Positions 17,425 through 26,054 of a stretch of DNA of 64,000 bases are shown in pieces. The notes under the pieces are model-generated. The model ran no database searches and was not told the origin of the DNA. It was given only the letters and a program-made list of their open reading frames with translations. Origin of the DNA: Caulobacter vibrioides OR37. GTDB lineage: Bacteria > Pseudomonadota > Alphaproteobacteria > Caulobacterales > Caulobacteraceae. Position 1 is the stretch's first letter. The number at the start of each line of letters is the position of its first letter. A program made the position numbers and the translations under genes. The stretch is from the NCBI RefSeq assembly GCF_000372645.1, contig NZ_APMP01000011.1, forward strand, positions 42,725 through 106,724, given 5' to 3'.

Positions 17425-18060
17425 TCAGCCGCCCCGCTTCAGGCTTTCTTGCACCAGGGCGTGGATGTCGATGCCAAAGATCGTCAGGCCCTCGATATTG
17501 GCGTTGTCGATGGTCACGCCCGAGAGGTTGACGTTCTCCAGTCGCGCGCCGGCCAGGTTGACGTCGGAAAAGCGCGCGCCGCCAAGATTGACGTCCTCAA
17601 ACACGGTGTCCGCCAGTCCGACATTGCGGAAGGTCGAGCCCGGCGCCCGGCGGCGCTCGACATGGAGGGCGGCCTCGGCGACCGGAGCCATGGGCTGGCC
17701 GACGTCGATACGGTTGCCGTCGGGATCGGCGAAGACGAAGGCGCGCAGGCCGTAGTCCTTGTCGGCCAGAGACTTGATGATCCTCACGCCGGCGGCGACC
17801 AGCACATCGTGCAGGGCGTCGACGTCGTCGACGATCAGATGGGCGATGTTGGCGGTCGAGGGCTTGTGGTCCCTGAGCAGGCTGAGATGCAGCTCGGCCT
17901 GGTCCTTCACCAGGATCATGAAGCCGACGGGGTCGCCGTTCTGGAACACTGTCTGGAAGCCCAGCACGTCGCGATAGAAGGCGAAGGACGCCTGGATGTC
18001 GCGCGTGAAGGCGGACGCGGCCAGACGGCCGAACCGAATGGTCGAGGTCGATGAGGTCAT
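17425..18060 (-). CDS. VOC (glyoxalase/bleomycin-resistance) domain fused to pentapeptide repeats
   Basis: A 211-residue two-domain protein. Residues about 9-125 form a VOC/glyoxalase-like domain (FYRDVLGFQTVFQNGDPVGF, LHDVLVAAGVRI, FADPDGNRIDV). Residues about 140-195 read as pentapeptide repeats, A(R/N)L-x-N-type units such as STFRNVGLADTVFEDVNLGG and GARLENVNLSG. VOC domains include enzymes and drug-binding resistance proteins; pentapeptide repeats form a beta-helix, sometimes mimicking DNA. The combination is uncommon to my knowledge. The ATG has AGAGAGA upstream. No partner gene overlaps it. Confidence 0.87.
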   Translation of the reverse strand: MTSSTSTIRFGRLAASAFTRDIQASFAFYRDVLGFQTVFQNGDPVGFMILVKDQAELHLSLLRDHKPSTANIAHLIVDDVDALHDVLVAAGVRIIKSLADKDYGLRAFVFADPDGNRIDVGQPMAPVAEAALHVERRRAPGSTFRNVGLADTVFEDVNLGGARFSDVNLAGARLENVNLSGVTIDNANIEGLTIFGIDIHALVQESLKRGG

Positions 18061-18298
18061 CGCTCTGTCTCTCTAACGGGATGGGGCGGGAGCGGCGGTG
18101 CGCGCGCCCTGTGCGGAGCGGTGTCCGCCGTCACCGTGCCATGGCGGCGCTCGCGTTCCAAGACCGCGATGCGGCGCGAACAGCCGTCATTCACAATTAA
18201 CGCGGATTCACCAAGCCTGGGGACATCGCCTTAACCAAGCGGCCCCATCCTGTGTGTCGAAACGGGATTTGCCCAGAAGCGGCATTTGGAGGGGGGCC

Positions 18299-19801
18299 AT
18301 GGCCCAGCACGTTGAAACCCTGGTGATCGGCGCCGGTCCGGCCGGCCTGACCACCGCCTACACCCTGGCCAAGGCCGGGCGCGGCGTGACCGTGCTGGAA
18401 ATGGACCCGGTCTATGTGGGCGGCATCAGCCGCACCGTGGACTACAAGGGCTTCAAGTTCGACATCGGCGGCCACCGCTTCTTCTCGAAGAGCAAGGAGA
18501 TCGTCGACCTGTGGAACGAGATCCTGCCCGACGACTTCATCGACCGGCCGCGCCTGTCGCGCATCTATTATCGCGAGAAGTTCTACGCCTATCCGCTGAA
18601 GGCCTTCGAGGCCCTGGCCAATCTGGGCGTCTGGACGGCGACCAAGTGCATGGCCTCGTTCGGCTGGGCCAAGCTGAACCCGATCGAGAACCCGACCACC
18701 TTCCACCAGTGGGTCCGCAATCAGTTCGGCGAGAAGCTGTTCTCGATCTTCTTCAAGACCTACACCGAGAAGGTGTGGGGCATGAGCTGCGACGAGATCT
18801 CGGCCGACTGGGCCAGCCAGCGCATCAAGGGCCTGGACCTGGGCGCGGCGATCATCGACGGTCTGAAGCGCTCGCTGGGCGTCAAGGCCAAGGCGACCGG
18901 GGAGGGCTCGCCCAAGACCCTGATCGAGAGCTTCCGCTACCCCCGCAAGGGCCCCGGCATGATGTGGGAGGCCTGCGCCGAGAAGATCACCGCCCTGGGC
19001 GGCGAGGTCCGCATGGGGCGCAAGGTCGACGGCCTGCATTATGACAAGCTGGCCGGGATCTGGACGGTCTCTGTCACCAGCCACGACGGCAAGACGGAAA
19101 TCTACACCGCCGACGACGTCGTCTCCTCGGCTCCGATCCGCGAGCTGATGAGCGCCATCAGCCCGACCCCGATCAGCCTGTTCCACGCCGGTGAGCTGAT
19201 GTACCGCGACTTCCTGACGGTCGTGCTGATCGGCAAGCCGCAGAAGGAACTGCCGGACAACTGGATCTATATCCACGATCCGTCGGTGAAGGTCGGCCGG
19301 GTGCAGAACTTCCGTTCGTGGTCGCCGGAAATGATCCCGGACGGCGTCTCGACCTGCCTGGGCCTCGAATATTTCTGCTTCGAGGGCGACGGGCTGTGGA
19401 CCGCTTCGGACGAGGAACTGGTCGCTCAGGCCAAGCGCGAGATCGGCAAGATCGGCCTGATGGACCCGGCCGACGTCTACGACGCCTGCGTGGTGCGTCA
19501 GCACAAGGCCTATCCGGTCTATGACGACGCCTATGCCGAGCACATCAAGATGATCCGCCTGGATCTGAAGATGCACTTCCCGGGCTTGCACCTGGTCGGC
19601 CGCAACGGGATGCACAAGTACAACAATCAGGACCACGCCATGATGACCGGCGTCCTGACCGCCGAGAACATCATCGCCGGCGAGCTGATCCACGACGTCT
19701 GGGAGGTCAACGAGGACGCCGAGTACGGCGAAGCCGGCGTCTCGGGCGCGCGCGAGGCCCTGCGCAGCGAACGCGCGGTCCCCAAGAAGGTCGCCGCCTG
19801 A
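18299..19801 (+). CDS. FAD-dependent oxidoreductase, UDP-galactopyranose mutase/protoporphyrinogen-oxidase-like
   Basis: A 500-residue NAD(P)/FAD amine-oxidase-fold enzyme. The N-terminal FAD motif is VIGAGPAGLTTAYTLAKAG, then FDIGGHRFFSKSKEI, a segment characteristic of UGM-like proteins; the C-terminal region PGLHLVGRNGMHKYNNQDHA ends the FAD site. True UDP-galactopyranose mutases are about 380 residues, so this is the longer UGM-like type found in cell-surface polysaccharide loci. The start is the ATG after GGAGGGG. It is followed two bases later by a GtrA protein and a large membrane protein, suggesting a role in sugar modification at the membrane. Confidence 0.88.
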   Translation: MAQHVETLVIGAGPAGLTTAYTLAKAGRGVTVLEMDPVYVGGISRTVDYKGFKFDIGGHRFFSKSKEIVDLWNEILPDDFIDRPRLSRIYYREKFYAYPLKAFEALANLGVWTATKCMASFGWAKLNPIENPTTFHQWVRNQFGEKLFSIFFKTYTEKVWGMSCDEISADWASQRIKGLDLGAAIIDGLKRSLGVKAKATGEGSPKTLIESFRYPRKGPGMMWEACAEKITALGGEVRMGRKVDGLHYDKLAGIWTVSVTSHDGKTEIYTADDVVSSAPIRELMSAISPTPISLFHAGELMYRDFLTVVLIGKPQKELPDNWIYIHDPSVKVGRVQNFRSWSPEMIPDGVSTCLGLEYFCFEGDGLWTASDEELVAQAKREIGKIGLMDPADVYDACVVRQHKAYPVYDDAYAEHIKMIRLDLKMHFPGLHLVGRNGMHKYNNQDHAMMTGVLTAENIIAGELIHDVWEVNEDAEYGEAGVSGAREALRSERAVPKKVAA

Positions 19802-19803
19802 TC

Positions 19804-20241
19804 ATGGACGAGCTGACGCGGCTCTGGAGGCGTCTGCCCGAAGGGCTGCGCGAGCTCGTTCTCTACGGCTTCGCCAGCGCCCTGGCGCTGGGGCTGGACT
19901 GGGGCCTGCTGTTGCTGCTGACACGCCTCGGCGTGAACTACCTGGTCGCGTCGGCGACGGGCTTCCTGAGCGGGATGGCCGTCACCTACGTCCTGTCGGT
20001 CTCCGTGGTCTTCCGTCATCGCGCGGTCGCCGACCGCCGGAGCGAGTTCGCCGGCTTTCTGGCCGTGGGCTTGGCCGGTCTGGTCCTGACCCAGGGGCTG
20101 ATGGCGCTGTGGGTCGGGGGACTGCATATGGGGCCGGGGCTGGCCAAGATCCCGACGGCCGGGATCGTCTTCGTCTTCAATTTCGTCGTCCGCAAGGCGC
20201 TGCTGTTCCGCGCCGAGCGCTCGCCCGCCATCCAGCCGTGA
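19804..20241 (+). CDS. GtrA-family membrane protein
   Basis: A 145-residue protein with four hydrophobic segments (about 19-40, 44-65, 78-100, 112-135) and conserved GtrA features including a TYVLSVSVVF helix and a C-terminal FVVRKALLF. GtrA proteins are proposed to flip undecaprenyl-phosphate-linked sugars. It is two bases from the upstream UGM-like gene and overlaps the next gene in GTGA. Confidence 0.9.
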   Translation: MDELTRLWRRLPEGLRELVLYGFASALALGLDWGLLLLLTRLGVNYLVASATGFLSGMAVTYVLSVSVVFRHRAVADRRSEFAGFLAVGLAGLVLTQGLMALWVGGLHMGPGLAKIPTAGIVFVFNFVVRKALLFRAERSPAIQP

Positions 20242-22166
20242 TCGCGTCGCGCCAACGTCTCCAGGGTCTGATCAAGGGGCCGTGGCTTGGGATTCTGGCC
20301 GCGTTCGGCCTCTTCCTGCTCAGCCGGCCCTATCAGGGCGTGCGCCATGACGCGCGGCTGTACGTCGCCGACGCCATGGCCAAGGCGGGCTGGGGCGACA
20401 TCGGCAAGGACCTGATGTTCGTCAACGACGGCCAGTTCGGGTTCAGCCTCTACACGCCGATGCTGTCCAAGCTGATCCAGGGCCTGGGCTTGCAGGCCGG
20501 GACCCTCGCCATCGTCGTCGTCACCCTGCTGCTGTGGTTCGCGGCCGCGACCTTCCTGGTCCGGCGACTGCTGGCCGATCGTCCGCCAGCCGTGCGCTGG
20601 GCCGCCCTGGTCTTCCTGGTCGCGCTGCCGCCGCTGTACGGCCCGATGGACGTGATCAGCTTCGGCGAGCCGCTGGCGACGCCGCGCGGCCTGGCCGAAG
20701 CTGCGGGCCTGGCGGGCATGGGCGTCTATCTCTCCGGCCGGCGGTTCTTGGCCCTGGCGGTCTGCGGCCTTGGCATGGTGTTCCATCCGATCATGGGGCT
20801 GTGCTCGGCCGCCGCCATCGCCATGGCCATGTCTGTCGAGGACCGCCGCTGGCTTTGGGCCGGTCTGGCCGGCCTGGCGCTGCTGACCGTCGCGGGCCTG
20901 CTGCATCTGCCGGTCGCCGAGCGGATCGTCACCGTCATGGATCCGGACTGGCGCGCGGTGGTCGAGGCGCGCAGCCCCGTCCTCTTCCCGACGTTCTGGA
21001 AGCCCGAGGCCTGGAGCCGCATGGCCGCTCAGGCCTGCACGGTCGGGGCGGGCGCCCTGCTGCTGAGCGGCGCGCCGCGTCGCCTGGCGCTGGGCGCGCT
21101 GATCGCCGGCCTCGTGGGCGTCGCCGCCGTGGAGATCCTGGCTGATCGCCTCTCGCTGCTGCTGTTTCTGCAAGTCCAGACCTGGCGGATGCTACAGCCG
21201 ATGGCGGTGCTTTCGACGATCTGCCTGGCGCTGCTGGCGATCGAGCTGCCCCGGCGCGGTCCCGCCGGCTGGCTGAGCCTGTCCTTCCTCGTCGCGGCCT
21301 GGCTGTTCCGGGACATGGGGGACCTGGGTCTGATCTTCGCGCCGGTCGGACTTCTGTTGGCGCTGCTGGGCGACAGGCTGGTGTTCAGCCGGCCCAAGCT
21401 GTTCACCGGCATCGCGATCGGGTTTCTGGCCTTGTCGATCGCGTTCTATGGCGCCGTGCGCGGCCTTGGGCTGCTTCACGCCCTCTCGAACATGCCGGCC
21501 GCCTGGCCCTTCAGCCAGGGGCTCGTCTGGAACAGCGTCGCGCCCGGTCTCGTCGTCGCCACGGTCATCGCCTTATGGATCGGTCGCGGTTGGCGCGCGC
21601 CTTCGCCGGGGCTGGCCATCCTCGCGGTCGTCGCGATCGGCGGGCTCGCGGCCCTGACTTGGGACGACCGCTCGGACTATGTCCGCCATCGCGACGAGGG
21701 CCTTGATCCCGCGCTGGCGGCCATGACCGCCGGGAAGCCAGGCGAGGTTCTCTGGCTGGTCGGGGACATGGAGCCTTGGGAGTTGATCGGACGCCCCAGC
21801 TGGGCCAGCAAGGTGCAGAGCGCCGGGGTGGTGTTCTCCCGGCCGCTGGCGATGGGTTTGCGCGACCGCGTGGGCCGGCTGCGCGCCGCCGGCTTCGTGG
21901 GCGAGGACTGGATGCGGCCGCTCAGCGTGGATCCGACGAGGCCGCCCGCGCCCAGGCTGGATCAGGTGCGGGCCTTCTGCGCGGCGAAGGACGCGCCGGC
22001 CTGGATCGTCTGGCCACGCTGGACGCCGGCGGCGCTGGACCAAGGTCTTCAGGCTCGGGACTGGACGCCCAAGGCGCCCTACGCCTTGGAACTGGTCGGC
22101 AATATCGGGGGCAATAGCTGGCTGATCGCTCCGCGCTACGCGGTGATCCCCTGCGCGGGGGGCTGA
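20238..22166 (+). CDS. polytopic membrane protein, possible GT-C-type glycosyltransferase
   Basis: A 642-residue integral membrane protein with a dozen or more hydrophobic segments through about residue 480 and a C-terminal soluble portion (about 485-642). The GTG at 20238 overlaps the GtrA stop. After the first segment there is an acidic loop with RHDARLYVADAM, as in the first extracytoplasmic loop of GT-C enzymes that use lipid-linked sugars. Coupling to GtrA and a UGM-like flavoenzyme supports transfer of a lipid-linked sugar outside the membrane. No definite family signature was recognised, so the enzyme assignment is inference. Confidence 0.75.
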   Translation: MIASRQRLQGLIKGPWLGILAAFGLFLLSRPYQGVRHDARLYVADAMAKAGWGDIGKDLMFVNDGQFGFSLYTPMLSKLIQGLGLQAGTLAIVVVTLLLWFAAATFLVRRLLADRPPAVRWAALVFLVALPPLYGPMDVISFGEPLATPRGLAEAAGLAGMGVYLSGRRFLALAVCGLGMVFHPIMGLCSAAAIAMAMSVEDRRWLWAGLAGLALLTVAGLLHLPVAERIVTVMDPDWRAVVEARSPVLFPTFWKPEAWSRMAAQACTVGAGALLLSGAPRRLALGALIAGLVGVAAVEILADRLSLLLFLQVQTWRMLQPMAVLSTICLALLAIELPRRGPAGWLSLSFLVAAWLFRDMGDLGLIFAPVGLLLALLGDRLVFSRPKLFTGIAIGFLALSIAFYGAVRGLGLLHALSNMPAAWPFSQGLVWNSVAPGLVVATVIALWIGRGWRAPSPGLAILAVVAIGGLAALTWDDRSDYVRHRDEGLDPALAAMTAGKPGEVLWLVGDMEPWELIGRPSWASKVQSAGVVFSRPLAMGLRDRVGRLRAAGFVGEDWMRPLSVDPTRPPAPRLDQVRAFCAAKDAPAWIVWPRWTPAALDQGLQARDWTPKAPYALELVGNIGGNSWLIAPRYAVIPCAGG

Positions 22167-22300
22167 ACCGGCCGCTCGGATTTCGGCGTCCTCAGTCGGC
22201 CGATGATCCACAGGATCAGATGCAGGAAAGCGTCCGCCAGGCCGACCATCGCCGCGAGCACGAAAAATCCCGAAATCATGAGGATCGCCAGTACCGACAT
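22136..22300 (-). CDS. small single-pass membrane protein, 54 residues
   Basis: A short gene with a strong AGGAG site before ATG 22300. It has a hydrophobic segment (about residues 2-32, MSVLAILMISGFFVLAAMVG and LHLILWIIG) and a polar, Pro-rich tail. Its 3' end overlaps the 3' end of the converging polytopic protein gene by 31 bases. Unknown function. Confidence 0.6.
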   Translation of the reverse strand: MSVLAILMISGFFVLAAMVGLADAFLHLILWIIGRLRTPKSERPVQPPAQGITA

Positions 22301-22390
22301 GCGGATCTCCTGTTCGCTGGAACAAGCGGACGGAAGAACGATCGGTTCCTCCAGCGGCGTTTCCGGGGCGGCTCCCAAGCAAGATTTTGT

Positions 22391-22404
22391 TGACAACGTT
22401 GTCA
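22391..22404 (+). promoter_or_regulatory. LacI-type operator upstream of FucP-family permease
   Basis: Perfect palindrome TGACAACGTTGTCA, about 70 bases before the permease ATG. It contains a -35-like TTGACA (22390-22395) so repressor binding could block the promoter. It resembles the NagR-type motif described for N-acetylglucosamine genes in other proteobacteria; the regulator gene is not in the window. Confidence 0.7.
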
Positions 22405-22474
22405 CGCATCCGGTGAATGGCCGCGTCCGCGCTAAGACGGACTCGGTAACGATGCACTAGGGAGACGTCGGGCG

Positions 22475-23806
22475 ATGGCGGGCATGGGCGGCGCGGTCGC
22501 GCCTTCGGGCGAGACAGGTCAAAATGGCGCGGGCAAGTCAGGCGGCGTGCTGCTGCCGTTTGTCATCCTTCTGTTCTTCGCCTGGGGCTTTTCGACCTGT
22601 CTGGTCGATCTGGTGGCCCCGGCGCTGAAGTCGCTGTTCAAGCTGAACAACTTCCAGACCGCCCTGACCCAGACCTGCTTCTTCGGCGCCTATTTCCTGA
22701 TGTCGCTGCCGTCGAGCTGGGTGCTCAGCCGCCTGGGCTATCTGCGCGCCGTCGTCGTCGGGCTGGTCGTGATGATGGTCGGCTGCCTGCTGTTCGCGCC
22801 AGCCGCCAATACCGGCGTGTACTACGGCTTCCTCGGGGCGCTGTTCATCCTGGCCTCCGGTATCACCCTGCTGCAAGTCGCGGCCAATCCCCTGGTGGCC
22901 CTGCTGGGCAAGAGCGAGACGGCCTCCAGCCGCCTGACGTTCGCTCAGTTCCTCAACTCGTTCGGCACCTATCTGGCGCCGTTCGTCGGCTCGGCCCTGA
23001 TCCTCAAGCACATCGAGAAGGCGCCGGACGCGGCCGTGCTGTCGCCGGCCCAGCTGGAAGCGCTGCGCCACACCCAGGCCCACGCCGTCCAGACGCCTTA
23101 CATGATCATCGCCTCGGGACTGCTGGTCCTGGCACTGCTGTTCTGGGTCCTGCGCAAGAACGACAAGGCCCCGCAGGCCGAGGCCGCCGCCGGCCTGGGC
23201 GAGATGCTGGCCCTTCTGAAGTACAAGCGCCTGGCCTTCGCGGTGCTGTGCATCTTCGTCTATGTGGGCGCCGAGGTGTCGATCGGCACTTTCATGACCA
23301 GCTATCTGGCGCAGCCCAGCACGCTGGGCCTGTCGCTGTCGGCCGCCGGCAAGATGCTGTCCTGGTACTGGGGCGGGGCCATGGTCGGCCGTCTGCTGGG
23401 CTCCGTGGTGCTGGCCCGCGTCTCGCCCGGCAAGGTGCTGACCTGCTGCGCCCTCGTCGCCGTGGCCCTGATCACCACCTCGGCCCTGACCTCGGGCGTG
23501 ACGGCCGGCTACGCCCTGCTGGCGGTGGGCCTGTTCAACTCGATCATGTTCCCGACCATCTTCACCCTGGGCATCGACGGCATGGGCAAGAAGACCCCGG
23601 CCGCCTCGGGCCTGCTTTGCATGGCCATCGTCGGCGGAGCGGTGATCCCGCCGGTGACCGGCTTCACCGCCGACCACATCGGCAGCCTGGGCCTGGCGAT
23701 GTTCGTTCCGGCCGTCTGCTATCTGGTCATCGCCGCCTTCGGCTGGTCGGCGCGCGAGCCGGCCAAGGCCATCGACGGTCTCGACGCCGCGCAGACCGTG
23801 CATTGA
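22475..23806 (+). CDS. FucP-family sugar:proton symporter (glucose/galactose/GlcNAc-type)
   Basis: A 443-residue MFS permease of the FHS (FucP/GluP) family with about 12 membrane segments, preceded by a Gly-rich N-terminus. Typical segments: FFAWGFSTCLVDLVAPALKS, SGITLLQVAANPLV, RLTFAQFLNSFGTYLAPFVG and SIMFPTIFTLGIDGMG. Family members carry fucose, glucose/galactose or N-acetylglucosamine (NagP). The NagR-like LacI operator just upstream hints at a hexose or GlcNAc substrate, but this is inference. AGGGAG precedes the ATG by about ten bases. Confidence 0.9.
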   Translation: MAGMGGAVAPSGETGQNGAGKSGGVLLPFVILLFFAWGFSTCLVDLVAPALKSLFKLNNFQTALTQTCFFGAYFLMSLPSSWVLSRLGYLRAVVVGLVVMMVGCLLFAPAANTGVYYGFLGALFILASGITLLQVAANPLVALLGKSETASSRLTFAQFLNSFGTYLAPFVGSALILKHIEKAPDAAVLSPAQLEALRHTQAHAVQTPYMIIASGLLVLALLFWVLRKNDKAPQAEAAAGLGEMLALLKYKRLAFAVLCIFVYVGAEVSIGTFMTSYLAQPSTLGLSLSAAGKMLSWYWGGAMVGRLLGSVVLARVSPGKVLTCCALVAVALITTSALTSGVTAGYALLAVGLFNSIMFPTIFTLGIDGMGKKTPAASGLLCMAIVGGAVIPPVTGFTADHIGSLGLAMFVPAVCYLVIAAFGWSAREPAKAIDGLDAAQTVH

Positions 23807-23862
23807 GTCTCTAGAGCACCGCGCGCCGGCTTTCCGCCAAGGCCGTGCGAAAACAAGAACCT

Positions 23863-23911
23863 GGCGCAAGAAGCGCGTTTCCTATTCGCGCTTCTTGCCC
23901 CTAGCTTGCGC
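23863..23911. repeat. perfect 12-bp inverted repeat (intergenic palindrome 1)
   Basis: GCAAGAAGCGCG (23866-23877) and CGCGCTTCTTGC (23887-23898) pair perfectly over a nine-base loop. An alternative outer pairing GGCGCAAG/CTTGCGCC (23863-23870/23904-23911) exists, so two hairpins compete. No U-tract follows. It lies between the converging permease and AraC genes. Confidence 0.75.
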
Positions 23912-23919
23912 CTAGAGCC

Positions 23920-23953
23920 TTCTCCGCTCGAATGGAATCATTCGAGCGGAGAA
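23920..23953. repeat. perfect 15-bp inverted repeat (intergenic palindrome 2)
   Basis: TTCTCCGCTCGAATG and CATTCGAGCGGAGAA flank a four-base GAAT loop. It has the look of dispersed palindromic intergenic repeats known in Caulobacter genomes. Confidence 0.8.
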
Positions 23954-23976
23954 ATAAGGCCCTAAATCAAATATTT

Positions 23977-24025
23977 AGAGCGTGATAACCGCCGAAACCG
24001 CTTACACTTTCGGCTATCACGCTCT
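23977..24025. repeat. interrupted palindrome with 11-bp stem (intergenic palindrome 3)
   Basis: Outer arms AGAGCGTGATA (23977-23987) and TATCACGCTCT (24015-24025) and inner arms CCGAAA/TTTCGG (23992-23997/24008-24013) form a long hairpin that touches the stop end of the AraC gene. It is likely a dispersed intergenic repeat. Confidence 0.75.
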
Positions 24026-25043
24026 AGGAAGCCTTTCGGGCGCGAGGGCTGGTGCCCGTCCAGCGCCGGAACGCCCGGGAAAAGGCGCTGGCCTCGGAGA
24101 AGCCGACCAGATAGGCGGTCTCGTTGACCGACAGCTGTTCCAGGTAATCGAGCGCCATCCGGTGGCGGAGAGCGTCCAGCACCTGGTCGAAGCTGACGCC
24201 TTCGCGCTTGAGATGGCGATAGAGGGTCTGACGCGACAGGCCCATTCTCGCGGCGATATCGGCCATGGCCAACTCGCCCGTGTGGAGCAGGGGGATCAGC
24301 AGGGCCTCGACCTGGCCTCGGCTGGTCTTGGACGCGATCAAGCTCTTCAGCAGCTGGTCGGCGCGGCTGTTGAACAGGCCGAAGGCGTAGGGATTGGGCC
24401 GGTGGATCCGCAGGCTCAGCCAGGTCGGTTCGATCCGCAAGGCGTTCCAGGCCGCGCCGAACGTGACCGGCGCGCGCAGGATCCGTTCGTACTCGGCCGC
24501 GTGGGCGGGCCGTTCACGAGTCAGGCACACCGCGCGGACGAACGCGAAATCGGGATAGTGGCGGGCCATCTCGCAGACAAAGCGACCAAGCGCCGCCTCG
24601 ACCAACTGGGGAAAGTCGTCGGCGTTGGCGCAACGATCCTCGAGCCAGAGTTCGCCGTCCTTTGAAATCAGTTGGAAGCGCGGACCGTCCGAAACCCCAT
24701 CGACCTCGACCACCAGCCGCGAGAAGCGGTTTAGCTGCTTCAACGCCCCGCCCATGGTGTCGGCCGACTGACAGATCAGGCCAACAATCGAGATGTGCTC
24801 GAAGCGCGTGGCCTCTGGAAATTTCAGAGCGAGGGCCGGCTCCCCGGTCAGCGCTTCGCCGGCGCGATAGAGCGCCTTGTAGGCGGACAACGGGATACGG
24901 GCGTCCGGATCCGCCAGATCGTCGGATGTCACCTGGGCGCGCGCCAAGAGCGTCTCGCGGTCGGCGCCCAGCGAGACGGCGAATTCCAGCAGGGCCCCGA
25001 AGAACCCGCCTGAAACCGTCGCCTGAATCTCCGCGCTGACCAT
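24024..25043 (-). CDS. AraC-family transcriptional regulator
   Basis: A 339-residue regulator of the OruR/ArgR-like AraC subgroup. The N-terminal arabinose-binding-like domain (about 20-200) is followed by two helix-turn-helix motifs (about 255-335): MADIAARMGLSRQTLYRHLK and SVNETAYLVGFSEASAFSRA with the typical FRRWTGTSPRAR end. It is divergent from the DUF2306 gene across 113 bases and is a candidate to regulate it. Confidence 0.9.
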   Translation of the reverse strand: MVSAEIQATVSGGFFGALLEFAVSLGADRETLLARAQVTSDDLADPDARIPLSAYKALYRAGEALTGEPALALKFPEATRFEHISIVGLICQSADTMGGALKQLNRFSRLVVEVDGVSDGPRFQLISKDGELWLEDRCANADDFPQLVEAALGRFVCEMARHYPDFAFVRAVCLTRERPAHAAEYERILRAPVTFGAAWNALRIEPTWLSLRIHRPNPYAFGLFNSRADQLLKSLIASKTSRGQVEALLIPLLHTGELAMADIAARMGLSRQTLYRHLKREGVSFDQVLDALRHRMALDYLEQLSVNETAYLVGFSEASAFSRAFRRWTGTSPRARKAS

Positions 25044-25156
25044 GGTCGAGCGGTATCAGGGTGATCGCGGAGGTCAAGTTCGTGTCGCCAGGCGTCATGG
25101 CTCGCTTCCTGCTCGATCTCTAAAGCGAGAGGGGAGAACGACGGGAATGAGCGAGA

Positions 25157-25957
25157 ATGAGCATGGAGAAGATCGCCGCCAAGGCGCTGAGAACCACGAC
25201 CGTGGCCTGGTTCGTCGCTCTGATGGCCGGGCTTTGGGCGTTCGGAATGTATATCGTCGGCCTCTACGGCGTGGGCGCGGTCACGGGGCGTTGGGACCGC
25301 TGGAACGTGATGCTTCCCAAGGGGCACGGCTACACGCCTGGCGACGTCTCGGGAAACCTAGCGCTGGGCGTCCATCTGCTGATGGCGACGTTCGTGACCT
25401 TCATGGCCGCCCTGCAGTTGATCCCCGATATCCGGACGCGAGCGCCCGGCTTCCACCGATGGAACGGCCGGGTGTTCGTCGCGGTGGCCTATGCGATCGC
25501 GGGATCGGGGGTGTTCATCGCCTTCACGCGCGGGGCGGTGGCCGGCGTCTACATGGCGATCGGCAATACGCTGAACGCGGTGCTGCTGACGGCCTGCGCG
25601 ACCCAGGCCCTGCGTCTGGCGATGGCGCGGCGGTTCGAAGCTCACCGACGCTGGGCGTTGCGAACCTTCGTGCTGATGCTGGGCGTGTTCTTCTATCGGT
25701 TGGGCATGATGCTGTGGTTCACCGCTCATGGCGGGCCGGTCGGCCACACCAAGGCGTTCGATGGGCCCTTCGATATCTTCCTGGCCTTCGCGCACGTGCT
25801 GCTGCCGCTGGCGGTGCTGGAGCTCTACCTGCTGGCGCGCGAGCGAGGCGGGCCCTGGGCCGCGCTGGCGATGGCGGGGGTGATGGCGGTGGCGGCCCTG
25901 GCCACGGCGGCGGGAGGGGTGCTGGCCGTGGTCGGTCTCTGGCTGCCCAGTCTTTGA
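25157..25957 (+). CDS. DUF2306-type integral membrane protein
   Basis: A 266-residue protein with about seven hydrophobic segments. The conserved features FHRWNGRVFVAVAYAIAGSG and RFEAHRRWALRTFVLMLG (His and Arg in loops) match the DUF2306 family of uncharacterised membrane proteins, distantly resembling cytochrome-b561-like folds. The ATG at 25157 is the first in frame and begins MSMEK. Neighbour and probable target of the divergent AraC regulator. Confidence 0.8.
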   Translation: MSMEKIAAKALRTTTVAWFVALMAGLWAFGMYIVGLYGVGAVTGRWDRWNVMLPKGHGYTPGDVSGNLALGVHLLMATFVTFMAALQLIPDIRTRAPGFHRWNGRVFVAVAYAIAGSGVFIAFTRGAVAGVYMAIGNTLNAVLLTACATQALRLAMARRFEAHRRWALRTFVLMLGVFFYRLGMMLWFTAHGGPVGHTKAFDGPFDIFLAFAHVLLPLAVLELYLLARERGGPWAALAMAGVMAVAALATAAGGVLAVVGLWLPSL

Positions 25958-26054
25958 GCCGAACCTGGCGCCGCCGCCGAATGGGCGAGCGCGGTTGCTT
26001 CCGGGCGCTTTAGCGGCGAGTTTGCCGGCCTCGTAAGCGTCCGGGGGATTCTCG

